A stretch of DNA of 61,834 bases from CADCWK01 sp964244115. GTDB taxonomy: Bacteria > Chloroflexota > Chloroflexia > Thermomicrobiales > UBA6265. A program made the position numbers and the translations under genes. The notes beneath the pieces were generated by a model that saw only the letters and a list, made by a program, of their open reading frames with translations, was not told the origin of the DNA and ran no database searches. Every line of letters starts with the position of its first letter. Within the stretch, counting starts at the first letter, position 1. Positions 8,967 to 16,785 of this stretch are shown piece after piece. The stretch lies in contig CAXTHM010000015.1 in NCBI GenBank assembly GCA_964244115.1, positions 1 through 61,834 of the forward strand, given 5' to 3'.

Positions 8967-9026
8967 TCCGTTTCCGGCTCGGCTCGCAACGAGCCAGACC
9001 AGTACGCACCGCGCGGGAGACGTCTC

Positions 9027-9917
9027 ATGCAGTACCAGAAGTACCGGCTCGTGATCCCGTTCCTGCTCCCCGCGCTGATCCTCTACTCGATCTTCGTCAT
9101 CTACCCCTATGTGCAATCCTTCTATTCGTCATTCACCAGTTGGCGGGGTTTCTCCCCAGACAAGCCCTGGGTCGGGCTCCAGAACTACGAGAACCTGGCG
9201 TCGGACGATAACTTCCTCAATGCGCTCGGCAACAACCTCTTCCTCCTGATCGTCATCCCGCTGGTCACGATCTCGCTGGCCCTCCTGTTCGCGACACTGT
9301 TCACGCAGGGCGCCCGGGGCGTGCCCGGCTCGGGGTTCTACCGCGTCGTGTTCTTCTTCCCGCAGGTCCTCTCGATCGTCATCATCGGCGTGCTGTTCCA
9401 GAACGTGCTCAAGTCCACCGATGACGGCCTGCTCAACGGCGGCCTGACCGCGATCGGTCTCGGGAACTGGACCAACGCCTGGCTGGGCAACCCGACGACG
9501 GCGATCTGGTGCATCGCCGGCGTCGTGATCTGGCAGGGCGTCGGCTTCTACATGGTCCTGTTCGTCGCCGGCATCCAGGGCATCCCCGGTTCCTTCTACG
9601 AGGCGGCGACGCTGGACGGCGCCAACCGCTGGACCCAGTTCCGGACGATCACGCTGCCGCTGATCTGGGAGAACGTCCGGATCGGCGTCGTCTACATCGC
9701 GATCGTGGCGCTCGACCTGTTCGCCCTCGTCCAGGTCATGACCGGCGGCGGCCCGAGCCGCTCGACGGAGGTCGTCGCCGGCTACATGTACGACCGCGCC
9801 TTCACGCGGTCGCTCTGGGGCTACTCGACCGCGATCGGCGTCGTCCTGCTGCTGCTGACGCTGGTCCTGTCCGTGATTACCCTCCGCGGCACCCAGCGCG
9901 AGACCTACGAGTACTAG
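9027..9917 (+). CDS. MalF-type sugar ABC permease (NgcF position)
   Basis: A 296-residue six-segment membrane protein that forms one half of the translocation pore. It begins with a membrane segment (LVIPFLLPALILYSIFVIYP), followed by the family-typical SFYSSFTSWRGFSPDKPWVG and NYENL. The EAA loop that docks the ATPase is FYEAATLDGANRWTQFRTI followed by TLPLIWENV; a GGGPSRSTE motif precedes the last segments. The first gene after the intercistronic stem-loop, it is 53 bp ahead of the second permease. Confidence 0.92.
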   Translation: MQYQKYRLVIPFLLPALILYSIFVIYPYVQSFYSSFTSWRGFSPDKPWVGLQNYENLASDDNFLNALGNNLFLLIVIPLVTISLALLFATLFTQGARGVPGSGFYRVVFFFPQVLSIVIIGVLFQNVLKSTDDGLLNGGLTAIGLGNWTNAWLGNPTTAIWCIAGVVIWQGVGFYMVLFVAGIQGIPGSFYEAATLDGANRWTQFRTITLPLIWENVRIGVVYIAIVALDLFALVQVMTGGGPSRSTEVVAGYMYDRAFTRSLWGYSTAIGVVLLLLTLVLSVITLRGTQRETYEY

Positions 9918-9970
9918 ACCGACGCCCGCGTTCGACCTGAGGCCGACGACCAGGACAGGAGCCACCCGGC

Positions 9971-10897
9971 ATGGCAGTGCAACCGACACCCATCTCCACC
10001 TCCCCGGCCCGGATCGACGGATCCGCCGTCAAGACCACCGGCTTCCGCCGCCGCCACCTGACCGGCGGGGACTACACCTTCATGGGCGTCTCGCAGTTCT
10101 TCCTGATGATCTGGGCGCTGGCCGTCGTGCTGCCGCTGCTCTGGATGGTGGTCTCGGCCTTCAAGACCGACCCGCAGATCCTGTCGTCGCCGTGGACGAT
10201 CCCGACGACGCTCCAGTTCGACAACTTCGTCCGTGCCTGGAACGAGGCCCGGATCGGGCGGTACATCTGGAACACGATGATCGTCGTCACGTTCGGCGTG
10301 ATCGGGACGCTGCTGGTCTCGTCCATGGCGGCCTACGCGCTGTCCCGGTTCCAGTTCCCCGGCAACCGGCTGGTCTACTACCTGTTCGTGACCGGGCTGA
10401 TGTTCCCCACCTTCCTCGCGCTCGTCCCGCTCTACTTCGTCGTCGACGACCTCGGCCTGCTCAACTCCAAGATCGGCCTGATCCTCGTCTACGTCGCCTA
10501 CTCGCTGCCGTTCTCGATCTTCTTCATGCACGGCTTCTTCAAGAGCCTGCCCGGCGACCTCGCCGAGGCGGCGGTGATCGACGGCGCCGGACCGTACCGG
10601 GTCTTCTTCGAGATCATGCTGCCGCTGGCCCGGCCCGGGCTGATCGCGATGGCGATCTTCAACTTCCTCGGCCAGTGGAACCAGTACCTGCTGCCGCTGG
10701 TCCTGAACGCGACCAACCAGGACAACTACGTCATCGCCCAGGGGCTCCGGGCGCTGAGCGTCAACCAGGGGTACAAGAGCGACTGGTCGGCCCTGTTCGC
10801 GGGCCTGACGATCACGATGATCCCGATGCTCGTCGTCTACATCGTCTTCCAGCGCCGCCTCGAAGGCGGCCTGACGGCCGGCGCCCTCAAGGGGTAA
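9971..10897 (+). CDS. MalG-type sugar ABC permease (NgcG position)
   Basis: A 308-residue partner permease. Typical MalG blocks are LWMVVSAFKTDPQIL, the NTMIVVTFGVIGTLLVSSMA segment, AYALSRFQFPGNRL and the EAA loop LAEAAVIDGAGPYRVFFEIM followed by LPLARPGLIAM. The short C-terminus (FQRRLEGGLTAGALKG) is also typical. The start ATG at 9971 follows a weak AGGA. It completes the membrane part of the importer; the ATPase would be encoded elsewhere. Confidence 0.92.
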   Translation: MAVQPTPISTSPARIDGSAVKTTGFRRRHLTGGDYTFMGVSQFFLMIWALAVVLPLLWMVVSAFKTDPQILSSPWTIPTTLQFDNFVRAWNEARIGRYIWNTMIVVTFGVIGTLLVSSMAAYALSRFQFPGNRLVYYLFVTGLMFPTFLALVPLYFVVDDLGLLNSKIGLILVYVAYSLPFSIFFMHGFFKSLPGDLAEAAVIDGAGPYRVFFEIMLPLARPGLIAMAIFNFLGQWNQYLLPLVLNATNQDNYVIAQGLRALSVNQGYKSDWSALFAGLTITMIPMLVVYIVFQRRLEGGLTAGALKG

Positions 10898-10939
10898 CAC
10901 GGGTCGGATCGACGCCAGAGCGTCAAGACGTCGGCTCAT

Positions 10940-11006
10940 GGGCTTGGCCTGACCGGTCGCCGCAGCGGCCTTCGCCTCAAGGCGAGACCGTGCTCCGGGT
11001 CCAACC
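10940..11006 (+). repeat. Dispersed palindromic repeat, copy R4 (left arm of an inverted pair)
   Basis: Begins GGGCTTGGCCTGACCGG and ends GCTCCGGGTCCAACC. Read against the reverse complement of R5 it matches along its whole length with scattered differences. It lies 43 bp after the permease stop, in an otherwise empty 337-bp spacer (10898-11234). Confidence 0.75.
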
Positions 11007-11057
11007 GTGTTCGATTGCGGACGACGCGAAGGCGACGTTGCGTGACACCGGAAAGAT

Positions 11058-11128
11058 GGTTGAACCCGGTGCACCAGTTATCGCCCTGCGGGGCGATGAC
11101 GCCTGCGGGCGCCGGTCAGGGCAAGCCC
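11058..11128 (-). repeat. Dispersed palindromic repeat, copy R5 (right arm of an inverted pair)
   Basis: The minus strand reads GGGCTTGCCCTGACCGGCGC, then the R1 core (GCAGGCGTCATCGCCCCGCA, GGGCGATAAC) and ends CCGGGTTCAACC. Together with R4 and a 51-bp spacer it can form a ~190-nt imperfect hairpin. Confidence 0.75.
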
Positions 11129-11234
11129 GTGACCCTACGTCAATGGTGGCCACCCACGCCATAGACATCATCCGCCGGTTCCCGATAATGGGCCGGCATC
11201 GTCACGCTATGCGCATCAGCGAAGAAGAGGACCC

Positions 11235-12020
11235 GTGGAGCAGAGCAACAGCACGGCCGGTCGGCTCACCGGCAAGACCGCCCTCGTCACCGGCAGCACC
11301 CGCGGGCTCGGCCGGACCGCCGCCGAGTGGCTGGCCCGCGAGGGCTGCGACATCGTCGTCCACGGCCGGGACCAGACCGACGTCGACCGGGCCGTCGCGG
11401 AGATCGGCGCCCTCGGGGTCGCGGCGCGGGGGGTGACCGCCGACCTCTCGGTCGTCGCCGAGGCGCACCGGCTGGCCGAGGCCGCGCTGGCGCTGGTCCC
11501 GCAGCTCGATATCCTCGTCAACAACGCCGGCATGAGCATCCGGGGCAGCTTCTGGGACGTCTCGGACACCGACTGGGAGTACCAGACGAACGTCAACTAC
11601 CGCTCGCCGTTCATCCTCGCCCAGCACGCCGCCCGGCACATGGTCGAGCGCGGCATCCGCGGCCGGATCGTCAACACCTCGACGATCGGCGCCCACCTCT
11701 GCCACACCGACGCCGCCGTCTACGACTCGGCCAAGGGCGCCGTCGAGACGATGACCCGGAACATGGCCTTCGAGCTCGGGCCGCACGGCGTCACGGTCAA
11801 CTGCGTCGTCCCGGGCGGCATCCCCGACCGCCCGACCAACGGCCCCGCTGCGACCTGGGGCGAGGGCTTCAAGCGGTTCGTGCCGCTCGGCCGGGCCGGG
11901 ACCTCGGACGACACCGCCAACGCCGTCCGGTTCTTCTGCCTGCCGGAGTCGGAATGGGTCACCGGCCAGTGCCTGATGGTGGACGGCGGCCACTCCACCC
12001 GGCTCTGGGAATCGATCTAA
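11235..12020 (+). CDS. Short-chain dehydrogenase/reductase
   Basis: A 261-residue classical SDR. The NAD(P) motif is TGSTRGLG at residues ~19-26; the NNAG motif follows, then the catalytic Ser in NTSTIG and YDSAK (Tyr-X3-Lys). The C-terminus has the usual VTGQCLMVDGG. Start is GTG at 11235 behind a purine-rich GAAGAAGAGG. It is 17 bp upstream of a methyltransferase gene and close to a SelA/DgaE-like PLP gene, so a role in oxidising or epimerising a sugar or sugar acid taken up by the upstream importer is plausible but inferred. The substrate is unknown. Confidence 0.9.
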   Translation: MEQSNSTAGRLTGKTALVTGSTRGLGRTAAEWLAREGCDIVVHGRDQTDVDRAVAEIGALGVAARGVTADLSVVAEAHRLAEAALALVPQLDILVNNAGMSIRGSFWDVSDTDWEYQTNVNYRSPFILAQHAARHMVERGIRGRIVNTSTIGAHLCHTDAAVYDSAKGAVETMTRNMAFELGPHGVTVNCVVPGGIPDRPTNGPAATWGEGFKRFVPLGRAGTSDDTANAVRFFCLPESEWVTGQCLMVDGGHSTRLWESI

Positions 12021-12036
12021 AGGTGGGAGATCGTCG

Positions 12037-12840
12037 ATGACCTCCGAACAGCCGGTCAGCGTCGCCGAGACGCGGGCGATCTGGGACGCCAAGGCGGCGT
12101 TCTGGGACGAGCGGATGGGCGACGGCAACGACTTCTACCGCACCGCCGTCGCGCCCGCCGCCGAGGCGCTCCTGGCGATCCGGCCGGGCGAGCGCGTCCT
12201 CGATGTCGGCTGCGGCAACGGCGTCTTCTCGCGCCGGCTGGCCGAGCTCGGCGCGGCCGTCACGGCGACCGACTTCAGCCCGGTCTTCCTCGACCTCGCC
12301 CGCCGGCGATCCGCGGGAACGCCGACGGCTGACCGGATCACCTGGTCGCTCCTCGACGCGACGGACCCCGAGGCGCTGCGTGCGATCGCCGCCGAGCCGT
12401 TCGACACCGTGGTGACGACGATGGCGTTGCAGGACATGCCGGACATCGGCCCGCTCGCCGCCGCGACGCCCGCGCTGCTCCGGCCGGGCGGGCGGTTCGT
12501 CGCGGTGATCCCGCACCCCTGCTTCAACACCGTCGATGCCGTCCGCCTGACCGAGACCAGCGAGATCGACGGCCGGATGCGGACCGACATCGGTATCCGG
12601 ATCACCCGCTACCTGACGCCGCTCCACGCCCTCGGTGTCGGGATACGCGGTGAGCCGCGGCCGCACCACTACTTCGAGCGCACGATCTCGGCATACCTGG
12701 GGCCGTGGCTGGCGGCCGGGCTCACGCTGGACGGACTGGAGGAACGGCCCGTCCGGGGGCCATCGCGACCCGGCAACCTGGCGCCGGAGTCCGATCTGCC
12801 GGTCATCCTCGCCTTTCGCTTCCGCCGGGCGACGTCCTGA
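12037..12840 (+). CDS. Class I SAM-dependent methyltransferase
   Basis: A 267-residue protein with the SAM-binding glycine motif VLDVGCGNGVFSRRLAELGA near residue 50, an acidic residue at the end of strand 2 (ATDFSP) and a motif IV region TVVTTMALQDMPD. The C-terminal half (HPCFNTVDAVRLTETSEI, HHYFERTISAYL) resembles uncharacterised small-molecule methyltransferases. It is packed between an SDR and a PLP-enzyme gene (17 and 59 bp spacers), suggesting one transcript. The acceptor is unknown. Confidence 0.85.
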   Translation: MTSEQPVSVAETRAIWDAKAAFWDERMGDGNDFYRTAVAPAAEALLAIRPGERVLDVGCGNGVFSRRLAELGAAVTATDFSPVFLDLARRRSAGTPTADRITWSLLDATDPEALRAIAAEPFDTVVTTMALQDMPDIGPLAAATPALLRPGGRFVAVIPHPCFNTVDAVRLTETSEIDGRMRTDIGIRITRYLTPLHALGVGIRGEPRPHHYFERTISAYLGPWLAAGLTLDGLEERPVRGPSRPGNLAPESDLPVILAFRFRRATS

Positions 12841-12899
12841 CCGACAATCAGCGCGGCAGCACGACCCCATCCCACTCATTCCCATCCAAGGAGCCGCCG

Positions 12900-14069
12900 A
12901 TGACCGCATCGCCCGTCGCCACCGCCGCCGAAGCCGTCGCCCACGATGCGGTCCCAGCCGCCGTCCCGGAGGTCTACCGCCGCCTCGGGATCCGCCCGAT
13001 CATCAATGCCTCCGCCACGCTGACCCGCCTCGGCGGCAGCGTCATGCCGGAGGTGGCCGTCAAGGCGATGGCCGAGGCGTCGCAGCACTTCATCCCGCTC
13101 GACGAACTCCAGCTCCGGGTCGGCGAGCGGATCGCGGAGCTGACCGGGAATGAGGCCTGTTATGTCTCGTCCGGTGCCGCGGCCGGGATCGCGATGTCCG
13201 TCGCGTCCTGCATCGCCGGGACGGACCTCAACCTGATCGCCGCCTTCCCCTACCTCGACGGCGTGGCGAAGAACGAGGTCGTCATCCCCTTCAGCCAGCG
13301 CAACGGCTACGATTACGCAGCCCGCCAGACCGGCGCCCGGGTCGTCGAAGTCGGCGGCTCGGCCCAGGAACTCCGCGCGGCGATCACCGACCGGACCGCC
13401 TGCATCCTCTGGTTCGCCGGCGACCACTTCGCGACCGGCGCGCTGCCGATCGAGCAGGTGATCGCGATCGGCCACGAGCGCGGCGTGCCGGTGATCGTCG
13501 ACGCGGCCGCCCAGGTCCCGCTGATCGCCAACCTGTCGCGCTTCACCCGTGACCTCGGGGCCGACCTCGCGATCTTCAGCGGCGGCAAGGGGCTTCGCGG
13601 CCCGCAGAGCAGCGGGCTCGTGCTCGGCCGGGCGGACCTCGTCGCCGGCTGCCGGCTGAACGGGAGCCCGAACCACAGTCTCGGGCGGCCGATGAAGGTC
13701 GGCAAGGAGGAGATGGTCGGGCTGCTCGCCGCCGTCGAGTACGCGCTGGCGCAGGACGAGCCCGCCCTGCTGGCCGGGTACGAGGCGATCGTCCGGGGGT
13801 GGATCGACGGCCTGACGGGGATCACCGGCGTGACCGCGGAGCGCCTCTACCCGAGCGAGGCCGGGCAGCCGCACGGCCGGGCCCTGGTGACGTTCGCCCA
13901 GGGCGCACCGCTGACCCGTGACGCGGTCGTCGCCGAACTCTGGGCTGGCGAACCCCGGATCGCCGTCGCCAACATCGGCGCCGACCGGATCGCCCTGAAC
14001 CCGCAGACGATCCAGCCGGGCGAGGAGGCGATCGTCCTCCGGCGGCTGCGCGAGATCCTGAAGGCCTAG
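12900..14069 (+). CDS. SelA/DgaE-like PLP-dependent lyase
   Basis: A 389-residue fold-type I PLP enzyme of the L-seryl-tRNA(Sec) selenium transferase-like family, which includes D-glucosaminate-6-phosphate ammonia-lyase. Typical blocks are LGIRPIINASATLTRLGGS near the N-terminus, YVSSGAAAGIAMSVASCIAG, VPVIVDAAAQVP (PLP-ring Asp) and FSGGKGLRGPQSSG with the Schiff-base Lys at about residue 229. The start ATG at 12900 follows AAGGAG by 8 nt; the open frame upstream overlaps the methyltransferase gene and is not used. No selenocysteine machinery is seen nearby, and the NgcE-type importer upstream fits an amino-sugar-acid lyase better than a selenium role. This is an inference. Confidence 0.85.
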   Translation: MTASPVATAAEAVAHDAVPAAVPEVYRRLGIRPIINASATLTRLGGSVMPEVAVKAMAEASQHFIPLDELQLRVGERIAELTGNEACYVSSGAAAGIAMSVASCIAGTDLNLIAAFPYLDGVAKNEVVIPFSQRNGYDYAARQTGARVVEVGGSAQELRAAITDRTACILWFAGDHFATGALPIEQVIAIGHERGVPVIVDAAAQVPLIANLSRFTRDLGADLAIFSGGKGLRGPQSSGLVLGRADLVAGCRLNGSPNHSLGRPMKVGKEEMVGLLAAVEYALAQDEPALLAGYEAIVRGWIDGLTGITGVTAERLYPSEAGQPHGRALVTFAQGAPLTRDAVVAELWAGEPRIAVANIGADRIALNPQTIQPGEEAIVLRRLREILKA

Positions 14070-14241
14070 CCCGGACGGGTGCCGCGGTGCCCGCGAAGAC
14101 CGGGATGCGGTGCCGGGACGAACAGTCGCCGGCTCGGTCGTGGGTGGTACCCTGCCAGCGCGTCCGGCGCCGTGGAGCGCGTGCGATTCCGGTTGACGGT
14201 CATGACTCGATCCGGACCAGACAGAGGGATTCACCCGACCG

Positions 14242-14565
14242 ATGGCCAACACCCCGAAACCGCGCCGCGACATGACCCGAGAATCCCTGACCTTCCCGCC
14301 GCACGGCCGGACCAGCCGGGGCAGCAAGGGCATCTTCGTCATCTTCTTCGCGGTCATGATCGCCATCGTGGTGTTCGCCCTCTACGTCACGTTCAACACC
14401 GACAGCCGTGAGCAGACGATCGACATCCTGAACACCGAGACCGCCGAGATCTACAACACCGCCGCCGCCAATTCGACCAGCACCGCCGCCGCCGCGACGG
14501 AAGCGGCGGCCTTCACGGTCGCGACCGATCCGGCTCTGGTCGGCACCGCCGCGCCAGCGACGTAA
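14242..14565 (+). CDS. Small single-pass membrane protein with Ala/Thr-rich tail
   Basis: A 107-residue protein. A basic N-terminus precedes one membrane segment (FVIFFAVMIAIVVFALYVTF, residues ~32-51), followed by an Ala/Thr/Ser-rich extracellular tail. Family not recognised. The composition of the tail is like other surface proteins in this window. The start ATG follows a TACCCT hexamer ~95 bp upstream. Confidence 0.6.
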   Translation: MANTPKPRRDMTRESLTFPPHGRTSRGSKGIFVIFFAVMIAIVVFALYVTFNTDSREQTIDILNTETAEIYNTAAANSTSTAAAATEAAAFTVATDPALVGTAAPAT

Positions 14566-14633
14566 CCGCCGACCCGAGACCGGATCGCCGGTCCGGACAG
14601 CCGTCATCGCCGACGAGGCGTAGGAGGACACCC

Positions 14634-15443
14634 GTGCCGAGGCCGAGCCAGACCCGTGCGACGGCCCTCCGACGGTCGGGGACGCGAATGATCCTCATCG
14701 TGTCGCTGACGGCGATCGTCTGCGCCTCACCCCATTCGGCGACGGCCCAGGAGGCGACGCCGACGGTCGTTCCCTCCCTGACGGAGACCTGTGCCACGCT
14801 CCTCGGGGAGCCAACGTCCTCGGAGCCGCCGATCACTGGCGGAGTCGCCGCTTCGACCTTCGACGAGGTCCCGTTCGACCTGCTGGCGATCGACACGCTG
14901 ACGGCGCACGACGAGGCGGTGGTCGCGCTGCTGACCGTCGCGGGCAGCGGCGGTCAGCAGCGCGAACTGCGCCAGCTCGTCGCGTCGAGCCGGAGCGACT
15001 ACCGGACGGAGATCACGACCCTCACCGACGTCCGCGGCGTGCGGTTCCCCGACGCACCCCAGGTCCCGATCGAATATCAGACCGCCGTCCTCGACCAGGC
15101 CCTCGCGGCGGCGGGCATCCCGGCCGGCTCCGGCGAGGCGCCGGTGATCGACCCGATCCGTGCGGCCGAGTTCCTCTGCACTGCCGGCGATCCCGTTCCG
15201 TTCGACCTCGCCGTGATCGACCTGCTGTCCGCCGAACTCCAGAGCGGCGTCGCGATCGCGCTTCTCACCACCCAGCGAACCGAGAACCCGGAACTCCTCG
15301 CTCAGGGCCAGGCGGTGGTCGAGCGCGAGACCACGATGATCGGTCGGCTCGCGACCTGGCGGGACGCCTGGTTCGGACCGGGTGCGCCGATGGTCGTCGC
15401 CCCGATCGACGGCGGTCACGACGACGCGACTCCTCCGGCCTGA
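14634..15443 (+). CDS. Secreted protein with two degenerate DUF305-like domains
   Basis: A 269-residue protein with a signal peptide (MILIVSLTAIVCASPHS, cleavage near ATAQ) and mature start EATPT. Two repeats follow, each starting VPFDL-x2-ID-x-L: residues ~81-135, and ~183-250 ending ENPELLAQGQAVVERETTM, IGRLATWRDAWFG. The second copy matches the end of DUF305 domains well. The His pair that normally follows FIDMMIPHH is absent: copy 1 has TAHDEAV, copy 2 has SAELQSG. GTG start at 14634 with AGGAGG upstream. Likely an exported scaffold or ligand-binding protein; function unknown. Confidence 0.7.
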   Translation: MPRPSQTRATALRRSGTRMILIVSLTAIVCASPHSATAQEATPTVVPSLTETCATLLGEPTSSEPPITGGVAASTFDEVPFDLLAIDTLTAHDEAVVALLTVAGSGGQQRELRQLVASSRSDYRTEITTLTDVRGVRFPDAPQVPIEYQTAVLDQALAAAGIPAGSGEAPVIDPIRAAEFLCTAGDPVPFDLAVIDLLSAELQSGVAIALLTTQRTENPELLAQGQAVVERETTMIGRLATWRDAWFGPGAPMVVAPIDGGHDDATPPA

Positions 15444-15635
15444 GTCGGGTATTCCGGTCTCTCGTTCAGGGAATCGGCTGCTTCGTGTCGGTCTGGCCGC
15501 ATTCGTGCAGCGGACGACGACGAGCAGGAGCCTCATGCCCGACTGCCAGCGGCAGCCTGGGTCATCGAACGCCCCCGCTCCGACCGGATCGTCGCAACCG
15601 AGCACGACCGTACCCCGCCACCCGAAAGACGATTG

Positions 15636-16682
15636 ATGACCGTCCCGACAACCACTCCGTCCCCTCCCGCCTCACTTCGGGACCGTCTGCGACAGGCGAA
15701 AGCGACCGTCAGCGGCGTCACCGAGGGTCGCGGCTGGCGGCTGCCCGACAAGGGCGTCGCCAAGCGCGCCGCGATCGCCGTCTGGATGGTCGGCCCCATG
15801 GTCACCCTGCCGGTCGCGCTTGGCGTGGCGCTGCACCGGCGCTACGTCGACCCGAAGGCCGTTGCCCTCCTCGCCAGCACCTACGTCGTCACCGGCCTCG
15901 GCATCACCGCCGGCTACCATCGGCTGCTGACGCACAAGTCCTACAAGACGTCTCCGATCCTGGAGGCGGTCGTCCTCATCGCCGGCGCGACGGCTGGGCA
16001 GGGGCCGCCCAGCCACTGGGCCGGCACCCACACGACCCACCACAGCCACACCGACAAGCCGGGCGACCCGCACTCCCCGCACGTCGACTTCGACGAGACG
16101 TTCCGGGGGACGGCCCATGGGCTCTGGCACGCCCAGGCCGGCTGGCTCTACGAGGAGCCGGCGGCGATCACCATGAAGCACGTCGAACGGATCCGCTCGA
16201 ACAGCGCGACGGTGCGCTGGATCGACGACCACTATCTCCCGATCCTCGGGGCGGGTCTGCTCGCGCCGGGGCTGGTCGCCAGCTGGCAGGGTGTGGTCTG
16301 GGGCGGCGTCGTCCGGATGCTGCTCGTCAACCACGCCACCTTCGCGGTCAACTCGATCTGCCACATGTACGGCCAGCGGCGGTTCGAGACCGACGACGAG
16401 AGCCGGAACAACACGCTGATCGCCCTGCTGACCAACGGCGAGGGCAACCACAACAACCACCATGCCTTCCCGCGAATGGCCTACCATGGCATCGGCTGGC
16501 GGGAGTACGACCTGACAGCGATCGTCCTTCGAGCGGCCGAGCGGTTTGGGCTGATCACGGACGTCGTCAAGCAGACGCCCCAGCAGGTCGAGGAGCGGAT
16601 CACCCGTCTCCGTCTGGCCGCCGAGCGTCGGGCGGCGATCGAGGCTGTGCCGTCCGAGCCGATGCGCACCGCGGCCGACTGA
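15636..16682 (+). CDS. Membrane fatty acid desaturase (acyl-CoA delta-9 type)
   Basis: A 348-residue integral di-iron desaturase that introduces a double bond into fatty acyl chains. All three His boxes are present: HRLLTH (residues ~92-97), HTTHHSH (~130) and HNNHH (~272), with the family-typical GITAGYHRLLTH and NGEGNHNNHHAFP. Four membrane segments are expected. ATG at 15636 has an in-frame TTG directly before it. It converges on pyruvate kinase, separated by a strong hairpin. Confidence 0.93.
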   Translation: MTVPTTTPSPPASLRDRLRQAKATVSGVTEGRGWRLPDKGVAKRAAIAVWMVGPMVTLPVALGVALHRRYVDPKAVALLASTYVVTGLGITAGYHRLLTHKSYKTSPILEAVVLIAGATAGQGPPSHWAGTHTTHHSHTDKPGDPHSPHVDFDETFRGTAHGLWHAQAGWLYEEPAAITMKHVERIRSNSATVRWIDDHYLPILGAGLLAPGLVASWQGVVWGGVVRMLLVNHATFAVNSICHMYGQRRFETDDESRNNTLIALLTNGEGNHNNHHAFPRMAYHGIGWREYDLTAIVLRAAERFGLITDVVKQTPQQVEERITRLRLAAERRAAIEAVPSEPMRTAAD

Positions 16683-16712
16683 ACGAACTCACGAACACGA
16701 ACCGTTCTCCGG

Positions 16713-16760
16713 AACACACGATGACGGGCGGACCACATGGTCCGTCCGTCATCGTGTGTT
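16713..16760. terminator. Bidirectional intrinsic-type hairpin between convergent genes
   Basis: Arms of 22 nt (16713-16734 and 16739-16760) pair with one mismatch around the loop ACAT. It sits midway between the desaturase stop and the pyruvate kinase stop, so it would terminate both. No long T tract follows on either strand. Confidence 0.85.
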
Positions 16761-16785
16761 GGCATCTCAGGGTCGCGGTAAACGG

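Noticed and set aside
12900..14069. SelA (selenocysteine synthase)
   Set aside because: The fold matches the SelA-like superfamily, but no selB, selC or selD lies nearby and the operon context is carbohydrate uptake, so a lyase of the DgaE type is more likely.
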